Below, in pieces: positions 24,449 through 32,022 of a stretch of DNA of 64,000 nucleotides; the stretch's first letter is position 1; each line of letters begins with the position of its first letter. The stretch is from assembly GCA_963835215.1 (NCBI GenBank), contig CAWIES010000002.1, positions 868,001-932,000 of the forward strand. Reading direction: 5' to 3'. The stretch comes from Roseiarcus sp963835215. GTDB lineage: Bacteria; Pseudomonadota; Alphaproteobacteria; Rhizobiales; Beijerinckiaceae. The notes beneath the pieces are model-generated. The model was not told the origin of the DNA and did not search any database. It saw only the letters and a list, made by a program, of their open reading frames with translations. The translations under genes and the position numbers were made by a program.

Positions 24449-25183
24449 ATGGCCTCGCTCCGCCGTGACATCCCTGTGCGCGCTTCGGTTGAGGAAGCCT
24501 GGGATGCGATCGCCGACATCGGCGCGCTGCACACGCGGCTCGTCCCCGGCTTTGTCGTCGCGACGCGCCTCGAGCCGGGCGCGCGGATCGTGACCTTCGC
24601 CAACGGCATGACCCTACGCGAGCCGATCGTCGCGCTCGACGCAGCGGCGCGCCGTCTCGTCTGGACCAGCGAAGGCGGCCGCGCGACCCACTACAACGCC
24701 GCGGTGCAGGCCTTCGCCGAGCCGGCCGGGGGCGCGCGGATCGTCTGGACGGTCGATGTCCTGCCCGATTCGCTCGCGCCGGATATGGCCGCCGCGATGG
24801 CCGCCGGCGCGGCGGCGATGAAAGGCGCGCTCGACCGCGTGGCGGCGCAAGCGCCCGCGCCGATGGTCGCGCGCCTGTGGCGCGGCTTCGCCAAGCCCGG
24901 TGCGGCCGACGCCTATGAAGCCATGCTAAAGCCGGAGCTGCTCCCCGGCGTCGGCAAGGCGAAGGGTTACGAGCGGAGTTGGCTGCTCCGACGCGAGGCG
25001 GGGGCGGAGACCGAGTTCGTCACTCTGATGCTGTGGCGCTCGCTCGACGCGATCGAGGCGCTCGCCGGACCCGACGCCGAGGCGGCGCTCGTGCCGGACG
25101 AGCGCCGCACGCTGCTCGCCCGCTTCGACGCCCGCTCGAGCCACTACGCGGTTAAGGCGACGCACCGGCGCGAGGCCGGCTGA
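24449..25183 (+). CDS. SRPBCC domain fused to an antibiotic-biosynthesis-monooxygenase-like domain
   Basis: A 244-residue two-domain protein. Residues about 1-130 match the START/SRPBCC (polyketide cyclase-like) pattern: RDIPVRASVEEAWDAIADIG, then alternating strands and a long C-terminal helix. Residues about 140-235 look like a ferredoxin-like ABM domain (LWRGFAKPGAADAYEAML, FVTLMLWRSLDAIEAL). SRPBCC domains bind hydrophobic ligands; ABM domains often act as cofactor-free oxygenases. It is co-transcribed with the VOC gene (3-bp gap), and an AraC gene is divergent. The fusion is unusual, and the C-terminal assignment is weaker than the N-terminal. Confidence 0.7.
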   Translation: MASLRRDIPVRASVEEAWDAIADIGALHTRLVPGFVVATRLEPGARIVTFANGMTLREPIVALDAAARRLVWTSEGGRATHYNAAVQAFAEPAGGARIVWTVDVLPDSLAPDMAAAMAAGAAAMKGALDRVAAQAPAPMVARLWRGFAKPGAADAYEAMLKPELLPGVGKAKGYERSWLLRREAGAETEFVTLMLWRSLDAIEALAGPDAEAALVPDERRTLLARFDARSSHYAVKATHRREAG

Positions 25184-25259
25184 GCGGCTCGCTGGCCCTC
25201 AAGTTGGCGTTTGGGACGGGCGGCGCTATTGAAGGCCCGAGAAAGCTGAGGCGGCGACG

Positions 25260-25493
25260 ATGAGCGAGCCGGAGCCTGGTCCCGCGACGTTGAGCGAAGG
25301 CGCGAAAGCGCTTGCTCCCGCTCGCGCCGATCCGAAAATGCTGGAGATTCTCGTCTGCCCGTTGACCCGCGCGACGCTAACCTATGACGGCGAAAAGCAG
25401 GAACTGATTTCCCGCGCGGCCAAGCTCGCCTATCCGATCCGCGACGGCGTGCCGATCATGTTGCCGGAAGAAGCGCGGCGGCTGGAGGAATGA
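25260..25493 (+). CDS. Trm112-like zinc-ribbon-type protein
   Basis: A 77-residue member of the Trm112/UPF0434 family: KMLEILVCPLTRATLTYD, ELISRAAKLAYPIRDGVPIMLPEEAR. Eukaryotic and archaeal Trm112 are partners of methyltransferases; the bacterial role is unclear. Only one of the usual cysteines (C36) is present, so zinc binding is unlikely. The N-terminal 23 residues are an extension. One base separates its stop from the LysE start. Confidence 0.9.
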   Translation: MSEPEPGPATLSEGAKALAPARADPKMLEILVCPLTRATLTYDGEKQELISRAAKLAYPIRDGVPIMLPEEARRLEE

Positions 25494-25494
25494 C

Positions 25495-26109
25495 ATGAAC
25501 TTCCATCTCTTCGCCGCCTACTTGCTGATCACCTTCGTCCTGGTCATTGCGCCGGGGCCGATCGTCACCTTGGTCATCACCACCGGCGCGACGCGCGGCG
25601 TCAGGCCCGCGCTGGCGACGGTCGTCGGCACGACGCTCGGCAATGCGCTGCTGCTGACCGCGATCGCCTTCGGCCTCTCCTGGGTGCTGGCCAATGCGCT
25701 GATCCTGTTCGAAATCATGCGCTGGGCCGGAGCGGCCTATCTCGTCTATCTCGGCGTCCAGGCCTGGCGCGGCGCCGCCAAGATCGCCGAGGCGCCGCCG
25801 GTCGGCCGCCATGTCTATTTCGCGCGCGGTCTTCTCGTGGCGCTGACCAACCCCAAGACGATCGTCTTCTTCACCGCCTTCCTGCCGCAGTTCATCGATC
25901 CCGCTTTGCCGGCGGGATGGCAGCTCTTCGTGATGTGCGCGGTCTCGACACTGATGGCGGGGACGACCGACACCGCCTGGGCGATCGCCGCCGGGCTCGG
26001 GCGCGGCTGGTTCATGAAGCCGGCGCGCGCCAAACTGCTCGCGAGGCTTTCGGGCAGCGTGCTGATCGGCGGCGGCGTCTGGCTGTCGCTGGCGCGGCGG
26101 CCGACGTAG
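25495..26109 (+). CDS. LysE/RhtB-family amino-acid exporter
   Basis: A 204-residue inner-membrane protein with about six hydrophobic segments. The LysE-type core includes APGPIVTLVITTGATRGVRPAL, FEIMRWAGAAYLVYLGVQAWR and ALTNPKTIVFFTAFLPQFID. Family members export lysine, threonine, homoserine lactone or similar metabolites; the substrate is not predictable. It starts 1 bp after the Trm112-like gene, so the two are likely co-transcribed. Confidence 0.92.
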   Translation: MNFHLFAAYLLITFVLVIAPGPIVTLVITTGATRGVRPALATVVGTTLGNALLLTAIAFGLSWVLANALILFEIMRWAGAAYLVYLGVQAWRGAAKIAEAPPVGRHVYFARGLLVALTNPKTIVFFTAFLPQFIDPALPAGWQLFVMCAVSTLMAGTTDTAWAIAAGLGRGWFMKPARAKLLARLSGSVLIGGGVWLSLARRPT

Positions 26110-26134
26110 GGCGCGCGCGCCGCGCGCCTCTGTT

Positions 26135-26240
26135 GTCATGGCCGGGCTTGACCCGGCCATCCAGGCTGAGACGATGACTGGCCTCGCGCGTACTTGCGTC
26201 GCCAGCGTGCTTGGATAGCCGGGTCAAGCCCGGCCATGAC
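26135..26240. repeat. MITE-like palindromic element, family A
   Basis: A 106-bp element whose ends are 28-bp inverted repeats with a single mismatch (GTCATGGCCGGGCTTG... and its complement). Each end is itself a hairpin. It lies between convergent lysE and tadA. The same units occur at 593-623 and 29082-29177. Such elements are frequent between genes in Hyphomicrobiales. There is no coding capacity. Confidence 0.85.
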
Positions 26241-26264
26241 GGCGGGAGAAAGCGGGGATCCGGC

Positions 26265-26693
26265 CTATCGCCGCGCCGCAAAAAACGCTCGCAGCATCGC
26301 GGCCGATTCACTCTCACGAATCCCGCCATAGACTTCGGGCGCGTGCAGGCAGGTGGGTTGCGAGAAGAAGCGCGGGCCGTGTTCCACCGCGCCGCCCTTC
26401 GGGTCGGGCGCGGCGTAGTAGAGCCGGCGCAGCCGGGCGTGACTGACGGCGCCGGCGCACATCGCGCAGGGCTCTAACGTCACGTAGAGATCGCAGTCGA
26501 TCAGCCGCGCCCCGCCGAGCTTGGCGGCGCCCGCGCGCAGCGCCAGCATTTCAGCGTGAGCGGTTGGGTCGGCGTCGCCGCGCGTTCGATTTCCCGCGCT
26601 GGCGATCACCACGCCTTCGCGCGCCAGCGCGGCGCCGATCGGGACTTCGCCGCGCCGCTCCGCCTCATGCGCCTCGGCGAAGGCGACGCTCAT
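26265..26693 (-). CDS. tadA: tRNA-specific adenosine-34 deaminase
   Basis: A 142-residue cytidine-deaminase-fold enzyme that converts A34 to inosine in tRNA-Arg(ACG). The zinc-binding and catalytic motifs are PTAHAEML (H46, proton-shuttle E48) and TLEPCAMCAGA (C76, C79). The C-terminal helix region (FFAARR) is typical. ATG 26693 is chosen to match family length. The same frame continues upstream for 46 codons through a tandem repeat, with no ribosome site obvious for either start, so the start is moderately sure. Confidence 0.9.
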   Translation of the reverse strand: MSVAFAEAHEAERRGEVPIGAALAREGVVIASAGNRTRGDADPTAHAEMLALRAGAAKLGGARLIDCDLYVTLEPCAMCAGAVSHARLRRLYYAAPDPKGGAVEHGPRFFSQPTCLHAPEVYGGIRESESAAMLRAFFAARR

Positions 26694-26731
26694 GGGATCG
26701 CCAAGCGAAGGTCTGGGATCGCCAAGCGAAG
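26693..26731. repeat. Two-copy 21-bp tandem repeat at the tadA start
   Basis: TGGGATCGCCAAGCGAAG occurs at 26693-26710 and again at 26714-26731, period 21 bp, with a decayed third copy beyond. It abuts the tadA start and keeps the frame, encoding heptads of the type SLGDPRP if translated. Confidence 0.7.
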
Positions 26732-26845
26732 ATTTGGGGTCACGATTCAAGCGCCGAGGCTCCTTGACGACCGCGCGACAGCGGCGCGGCAAGCTGCTAG
26801 GACACCCAAACTCGCAAAGCAAGACCTGCAAAACAAGAAGAGTTC

Positions 26846-28498
26846 ATGCCTGATTCCGCCGCCACTGAGGACCATCGCGAAGGCCAGCGCATCGCCAAAG
26901 TCATGGCGCGCGCGGGCCTGTGCTCGCGCCGCGAGGCGGAGGCGTGGATCCTGGCCGGCCGCGTCAGCGTCAATGGCGAGGTTCTGGCGAGCCCCGCCTA
27001 CAACGTCAGCGAGCGCGACGACGTGCGCGTCGACGGCGCGCCGCTGCGCGAGCGCGAGCGCACGCGGCTGTTCCTGTTCCACAAGCCGCGCGGGCTGGTG
27101 ACGACCGCGCGCGATCCCGAAGGACGGGCGACCATTTTCGACGCGCTGCCGCCCGACTTGCCGCGCGTCGTCGCGGTCGGCCGCCTCGACATCAACACCG
27201 AAGGGCTGATCCTTCTGACCAACGACGGCGGTCTTGCCCGCGTCCTCGAATTGCCGGCGACCGGCTGGCTGCGCCGCTACCGGGTGCGCGCTCATGGCGC
27301 GGTCGAGCAAAGCGCGCTCGACGCGCTGCGCGAGGGCGTGTCGATCGAGGGCATCCATTACGCCGGGATCGAAGCGCGGGTCGAGCGCCAGCAGGGCTCC
27401 AACGTCTGGCTGTCGATGGGTCTGCGCGAAGGCAAGAATCGCGAGATCAAGCGGGTGCTCGAACATCTCGGGCTGTCGGTCAACCGGCTGATCCGCATCT
27501 CGTTCGGACCGTTCGAGCTTGGCGATCTCGGCGAGCGCGAAGTCGAGGAGACGCCGACCCGCGTGCTGCGCGATCAGCTCGGGCCGAAGCTGGCGCGCGA
27601 GGCGGACGTCGATTTTGATGCGCCGGTGGTCGAGCGCGCGCCGCCTCCGCCGCCCGAGCCGCCGCCGCAGAGGGAATACGCGCGCGAGACGCGCCGCGGG
27701 CCACGCGAGGAACGCAAAGACCATGCGCCGCGTGGCGCTCGCGCGCCCTCGCGCGAGGCGCGGAAGTCGTTCGAGCCGCGCCCGCGCGATCGGTCGCCGG
27801 CGCCGCCGCCAACGCCGCACGAACAACTCCGTGGACCACGCCCCGAGCGCCCCGAGCCCGCGCCGCGCGGGCGTGCTGCGCCTGAGCCTTCCCACCCGCA
27901 GCGCAAGCGCAAGCACGTCGGCAAGCTGAGGGCCGAGATCGCTGCTGGCGCGGAGGGGCCGCGCAAGCGCATCGAGCGTTCGGCGACCGCCGACCGCAAG
28001 GGCCGGGTGGTCGCGGTCGAGCGCATTCTGCCGAGCCGCGAAGAGCAGCGCCGCCGCGACGACGAGAGCCAAAAGGCCGAGGCGCGGCGTAGCCGGCGCA
28101 ACCCTGGCGAAGGCGAGGGCCGCAGCGGCGGGCGTTCCGCGCGTGGTCGCGATTCTGCGCCGCGTGGGGCAGGCGAGGAGGCGCGTCGCTCGGAATTCGC
28201 GCCGCGCCGGCCCGGCGTCAAGCGCTTCGACAAGGGCGCGCTCAGTCGCGGGGCCGAGAGGCCGCCGCGCGAAGGGCGCCCCGACCGTCCGCCGCGCGAT
28301 GGCAAACCGCAAGGCGAGCGCCCGCCTCGCGAAGGCAAGGCGTTCAGTGAGCGGCGCGGGCCGCCCTCACGCGGCGGCAAACCCGGCGGCAAGCCTGGCT
28401 CCAAGCCGCGCGGTAAACCAGGCGGCAGACCGGACTTCAAGGCTGGCGGCAATTCCGGTGGCAAGCCCGGCGGCTCTCGCCCGCCGCGGCGTCCGTGA
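26846..28498 (+). CDS. rluB: RluB/RsuA-type pseudouridine synthase with long disordered tail
   Basis: A 550-residue protein. Residues 14-62 are an S4 RNA-binding domain (RIAKVMARAGLCSRREAEAWI). Residues 72-250 are the RsuA/RluB catalytic domain, with catalytic D115 in VGRLDINTEGLILLTNDG and the GKNREIKRVLEHLGLSVNRLIR block. It should modify 23S rRNA (RluB-type, around 2605). The remaining 290 residues or so are an Arg/Pro/Gly/Lys-rich disordered extension ending in GGKPGSKPRGKPGG repeats. Tails of this kind occur in alphaproteobacterial homologues, but this one is very long. rsmD follows 4 bp later. Confidence 0.92.
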   Translation: MPDSAATEDHREGQRIAKVMARAGLCSRREAEAWILAGRVSVNGEVLASPAYNVSERDDVRVDGAPLRERERTRLFLFHKPRGLVTTARDPEGRATIFDALPPDLPRVVAVGRLDINTEGLILLTNDGGLARVLELPATGWLRRYRVRAHGAVEQSALDALREGVSIEGIHYAGIEARVERQQGSNVWLSMGLREGKNREIKRVLEHLGLSVNRLIRISFGPFELGDLGEREVEETPTRVLRDQLGPKLAREADVDFDAPVVERAPPPPPEPPPQREYARETRRGPREERKDHAPRGARAPSREARKSFEPRPRDRSPAPPPTPHEQLRGPRPERPEPAPRGRAAPEPSHPQRKRKHVGKLRAEIAAGAEGPRKRIERSATADRKGRVVAVERILPSREEQRRRDDESQKAEARRSRRNPGEGEGRSGGRSARGRDSAPRGAGEEARRSEFAPRRPGVKRFDKGALSRGAERPPREGRPDRPPRDGKPQGERPPREGKAFSERRGPPSRGGKPGGKPGSKPRGKPGGRPDFKAGGNSGGKPGGSRPPRRP

Positions 28499-28502
28499 GG
28501 CG

Positions 28503-29063
28503 ATGCGTATCGTCGCTGGCCGGCTGAAGGGGCGTCTGCTGCGCGCGCCCGAATCGCGCGCCATTCGGCCGACCTCGGAGCGGTTGCGCGAATCGATCTT
28601 CGACATTCTTGTCCATCGTCACCCGCAAGCGCTCGAAGGGGCGCGGGTGATCGATCTCTTCGCCGGTTCAGGCGCACTTGGCGTCGAGGCGCTCTCGCGC
28701 GGCGCCGCCTTCGCGTTGTTCGTCGACAATGGCTCGGAGGCGCGCGCGCTGCTGCGCGCCAATGTCGAGGCGCTGAGCCTTGGCGGCGTCACCCGCATCT
28801 GGCGCGCCGACGCGACCCGGCTTGGCGGCGCGCCGGCCGGCGGGCCGTTCGCACTCGCCTTTCTCGACCCGCCGTATGGCGAGGGCCTTGCCGCGCCGGC
28901 GCTCGCCGCGCTGGTCGCGGGCGGCTGGCTCACTCCGGGCGCGGTCGTCGTCGTCGAAGAAGCGGCGAAGGCGGAGATCGTTGCGCCGGCAGGGCTGGAG
29001 GCGGTCGACGCGCGGACGTATGGCGACACGCAAGTGCGGCTGTTTGCCAGAGCGGCGGTGTGA
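28503..29063 (+). CDS. rsmD: 16S rRNA (guanine-966-N2)-methyltransferase
   Basis: A 186-residue Rossmann-fold methyltransferase. MRIVAGRLKGRLL begins the family signature, VIDLFAGSGALGVEALSRGA binds S-adenosylmethionine, and FLDPPYGEG (122-125 DPPY) is the catalytic N6/N2-type motif. It methylates G966 of 16S rRNA during 30S assembly. It lies 4 bp after the pseudouridine synthase gene, so both rRNA-modifying enzymes share an operon. Confidence 0.95.
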   Translation: MRIVAGRLKGRLLRAPESRAIRPTSERLRESIFDILVHRHPQALEGARVIDLFAGSGALGVEALSRGAAFALFVDNGSEARALLRANVEALSLGGVTRIWRADATRLGGAPAGGPFALAFLDPPYGEGLAAPALAALVAGGWLTPGAVVVVEEAAKAEIVAPAGLEAVDARTYGDTQVRLFARAAV

Positions 29064-29081
29064 AGGGCAAGCCCCACCGCC

Positions 29082-29177
29082 GTCATGGCCGGGCTTGACC
29101 CGGCCATCCAGGCGACGAGCGTTGTGGTCAGCGGGCGCCGTCTCCGCCTGGATACGCGGGTCAAGCCCGCGTATGAC
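29082..29177. repeat. MITE-like palindromic element, family A
   Basis: A 96-bp element. The left end is identical to that of 26135-26240 (GTCATGGCCGGGCTTGACCC); the right end is a variant (GGATACGCGGGTCAAGCCCGCGTATGAC). Each end is a hairpin around a GGGTCAAGCCC-like core. It lies between rsmD and the WYL regulator gene. Confidence 0.8.
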
Positions 29178-29230
29178 GCTGAGCGCGGGGCGCGTATGAC
29201 GGCAGGTTGGCGGGCGCCGAGGAGAAAGCG

Positions 29231-29926
29231 ATGTCACGCGCGCGCCGCCTACTCGACTTGATGGAGCGCCTGCGTCGTCGCCGCCGGCCGGTCCCCGGCG
29301 CGACGCTTGCCGAGGAGCTCGGCGTCAGCCTGCGCACGCTCTATCGCGACATCGCCGCGTTGCAGGGGCAAGGGGCCGACATCGCCGGCGAAGCGGGGCT
29401 TGGCTACGTGCTGCGGCCGGGCTTCACCCTGCCGCCGCTAATGCTCACCGTCGATGAAGTGGAGGCGCTGACGCTCGGCGCGCTGTGGGTCGCGGAGCGC
29501 GCCGACGCGCCGCTGGTCGCGGCGGCGGGCGGCGCGCTCGCCAAGCTCGCGGCCGTGATGCCCGCCGATCGCGCCGAACTCGTCGCGCAGCCCTCCTCGT
29601 TCGTCGTTCCGAGCGCGCGGCGGGCCGAAGGCGACAATCACCTAGCGACGATCCGCGCCGCCATTCGCGGCGAGCGCAAGCTGTCTTTCGACTATGTCGA
29701 CGCCAAGGGCGCGCGCACGACGCGGATCGTCTGGCCGATGGCGATCTCTTATTTCGACGCGGCGCTGGTGCTCGTCAGCTGGTGCGAGACGCGCGTCGCC
29801 TTCCGCCATTTCCGTATCGACCGGATCGAGAGCACGACGGCGCGGCCTGAGCGCTATCCGCGCCGGCGCGGCGCGCTGATCGCCGCGTGGCGGCTCGAAC
29901 AGGGCGTCCGGACAGAACCCCTCTAA
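29231..29926 (+). CDS. YafY-type HTH-WYL transcriptional regulator
   Basis: A 231-residue regulator: an N-terminal HTH_11 helix-turn-helix (ATLAEELGVSLRTLYRDIAAL) and a C-terminal WYL domain (LSFDYVDAKGARTTRIVWPMAI, ALVLVSWCETRVAFRHFRIDRIE). WYL domains sense nucleic-acid or nucleotide ligands in several known cases. The ATG at 29231 has GAGGAGAAAG upstream and is preferred over an in-frame TTG at 29207. Its stop overlaps by 4 bp the stop of the convergent ABC gene, so it is not the divergent regulator of that operon. Confidence 0.88.
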   Translation: MSRARRLLDLMERLRRRRRPVPGATLAEELGVSLRTLYRDIAALQGQGADIAGEAGLGYVLRPGFTLPPLMLTVDEVEALTLGALWVAERADAPLVAAAGGALAKLAAVMPADRAELVAQPSSFVVPSARRAEGDNHLATIRAAIRGERKLSFDYVDAKGARTTRIVWPMAISYFDAALVLVSWCETRVAFRHFRIDRIESTTARPERYPRRRGALIAAWRLEQGVRTEPL

Positions 29927-30720
29927 GTCGGCGAAGCTCCCGCTTCCGCAGTCGTCTCGACGGCCCGCGTGTCGTCGCGGGCGCCGACCATGTATTGCAC
30001 CAGCTCCTCGGCGTTGGTCTGAGCGGTCATCTTCTCGGCGACTTTGCGGCCGCGATGCATGACGATGATGCGATCGGTGGCCGCGAACACGTCGGGCAGG
30101 ATGTGGGTGATCAGGATCACCGGGACGCCGCGATCGCGCAGGCGGCGAATGATTTCGATCACCTTCTTCTGCTCGGGCACGCCGAGGTTATTGGTCGGCT
30201 CGTCCATGATGACGATTTTGGCTTCCCAATAGACCGCGCGCGCGATCGCCACCGCCTGGCGCTGTCCGCCCGAGAGGCTCTCGATCGGCTGGCCGAGCGT
30301 CGGGAAATGAATCTGCAGCGCATCGAGCGCCTTCAGCGATTCCTGGAGCATGAAGCGGTTGTCGAGCGTCTGGACCAGGCCGCCGAAATAGCGCTTCTTG
30401 ACCTCGCGGCCGAGGAAGATGTTGGCGCCGACGTCGAGATTGTTGGCAAGCGCGAGGTCCTGGTAGATGGTCTCGATGCCGTGGCGGCGCGCGTCCATCG
30501 GCTGCGCGAACTGCATCCGCTCGCCTTCGAGGAAGATTTCGCCCTCGTCGGCCTGGTGGACGCCGGAAATGCACTTGATCAGCGTCGACTTTCCCGCCGC
30601 GTTGTCGCCGAGCAGGCCGAGGACTTCGCCGCGATTAACCTCGAGGCTGACGGCGTTGACCGCCGTCAACCCGCCAAAGCGTTTGGTCATGTTGCGAGCC
30701 GAGAACAGCGGCGTCGTCAT
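29923..30720 (-). CDS. Sugar ABC transporter ATP-binding protein
   Basis: A 265-residue single-ATPase-domain component of a CUT2-type (monosaccharide) importer, as in FrcA. Walker A is GDNAAGKST (38-46), the Q-loop lies near TIYQDLALA, the signature LSGGQRQ (149-155), Walker B IVIMDEPT (169-176) and the H-loop ITHILPDV. CUT2 ATPases in RbsA/XylG are double; the single-domain form points to the fructose/mannose/ribose FrcBCA subgroup, though the substrate is not proven. It is the last gene of the operon and overlaps the permease stop by 4 bp. Confidence 0.92.
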   Translation of the reverse strand: MTTPLFSARNMTKRFGGLTAVNAVSLEVNRGEVLGLLGDNAAGKSTLIKCISGVHQADEGEIFLEGERMQFAQPMDARRHGIETIYQDLALANNLDVGANIFLGREVKKRYFGGLVQTLDNRFMLQESLKALDALQIHFPTLGQPIESLSGGQRQAVAIARAVYWEAKIVIMDEPTNNLGVPEQKKVIEIIRRLRDRGVPVILITHILPDVFAATDRIIVMHRGRKVAEKMTAQTNAEELVQYMVGARDDTRAVETTAEAGASPT

Positions 30721-31844
30721 GTCGCGCGCCTCCGCTGTCGCCCCGCGATCAGGTCGCGCGACTGGTCGATCAGCACCGCGACGATGATGACCGTGCCGAC
30801 GACGATGAACTGCCAGAAGGCTTCGACATTGAGCATCACCAGGCCGGTGGTCAGCACCGCGATGATCAGCGCGCCAATCACCGTACCGGTGATGGTGCCA
30901 GCGCCACCCGCAAGACTGACGCCGCCGATGATCACGGCGGCGATCGACGACAAGAGCAATGGATCGCCGATCACCGCCGAGCCGGCGGTGAAGCGCAGCG
31001 TCGAGAGAAAGCCCGCGATGCCGGCGGTCGCGGCCGAGAGCATGTAGATCTTGATGATTTGACGATCGACCGGGACGCCCGTGCGCACCGACGCGTCCAT
31101 GCTGCCGCCGATGGCGTAAGTGTGCCGGCCAAATTGCGTTCTGCCGAGCAGGAACATCGTCAGGGCGACGACGAACGCGGTCATGATGACGGGGTAGGGC
31201 AGGATCGCGTCCATGTGACGCAGCAATTCGCCGCTTACTTCCGGCCGATTGAGGAAGTAGAGGCCGCCGCCGGGCCCGCCGATGTAATAGATGAGCGCGT
31301 CATTGCCATAGGCGCGCAAGCCCGACGGCAGGCCGATCACCGTCGTGTTCTCCGACATCAGATAGGCGACGCCGCGCACGATGAACGAGGTCCCGAGCGT
31401 GACGATGAACGCGGGGACTTTGAGCTTGGTGATGATCAGACCGTTGACCAGGCCGACCATCGCCGTGCCGGCGATCGCCACGATCAGACCGACAACCACC
31501 GAAGCAAACAGCGGCGCTCCGAGATTGAAGGCAAAGCGCAGCGCCAGCGCCGACAGCACCGAGCCAAGGCTCATCACCCAGCCGACCGAAAGATCGATGC
31601 CCGCGGTGATGATGACGAAGGTCTGGCCGAGGCCGAGCAGCAGCACCGGCACAATCGCGACCAGAATGTTCTGCGAATTGCGGAGGGTGAGAAAATTGAC
31701 CGCGCCGCCGGTCGTCAGCGGCACCGCGACGACAAAGAACAGAATCATCGCGCCGAGAAACAGCCACGCCCAAATCCGGCTGAGCAGCAGCGCGAGCCGC
31801 TGCGCCAACGTTTGGTCGTCGGCGGAACTCGCCCGCTCTGTCAC
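30717..31844 (-). CDS. Sugar ABC transporter permease
   Basis: A 375-residue inner-membrane protein of the BPD_transp_2 (RbsC/XylH/FrcC) family with about 8-10 hydrophobic segments. Landmarks are GLGQTFVIITAGIDLSVGWV, LITKLKVPAFIVTLGTSFIVRG, and GTITGTVIGALIIAVLTTGL. A GTG start at 31844 encodes MTERASSADD. It pairs with the downstream ATPase (4-bp overlap) and the upstream binding protein, from which it is separated by a family B repeat element. Confidence 0.92.
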   Translation of the reverse strand: MTERASSADDQTLAQRLALLLSRIWAWLFLGAMILFFVVAVPLTTGGAVNFLTLRNSQNILVAIVPVLLLGLGQTFVIITAGIDLSVGWVMSLGSVLSALALRFAFNLGAPLFASVVVGLIVAIAGTAMVGLVNGLIITKLKVPAFIVTLGTSFIVRGVAYLMSENTTVIGLPSGLRAYGNDALIYYIGGPGGGLYFLNRPEVSGELLRHMDAILPYPVIMTAFVVALTMFLLGRTQFGRHTYAIGGSMDASVRTGVPVDRQIIKIYMLSAATAGIAGFLSTLRFTAGSAVIGDPLLLSSIAAVIIGGVSLAGGAGTITGTVIGALIIAVLTTGLVMLNVEAFWQFIVVGTVIIVAVLIDQSRDLIAGRQRRRAT

Positions 31845-31876
31845 GCGCCGTCCGCCCTGGCCGCGAGCGCGGGTCT

Positions 31877-32010
31877 ATTCCCTGCCCCCTTGCGGGGGAG
31901 GGTAAGGGAGGGGGGTCGCACAGCTCTATCCAATGGACCCCACCTCGTTTTTCTCGATAGATCGGAGCGACTCCCCGTCCCTAACCCTCCCCCGCAAGGG
32001 GGGAGGGGAA
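31877..32010. repeat. Family B palindromic element inside the sugar ABC operon
   Basis: Two facing hairpins (CCCCCTTGCGGGGGAGGG on one side; CCCTCCCCCGCAAGGGGGGAGG on the other) lie around an unrelated spacer of about 70 bp. The element sits between the binding-protein and permease genes. Such hairpins often stabilise the upstream mRNA, raising binding protein over membrane components. It resembles the element at 20896-21030. Confidence 0.75.
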
Positions 32011-32022
32011 GGCGTGGCCGCC

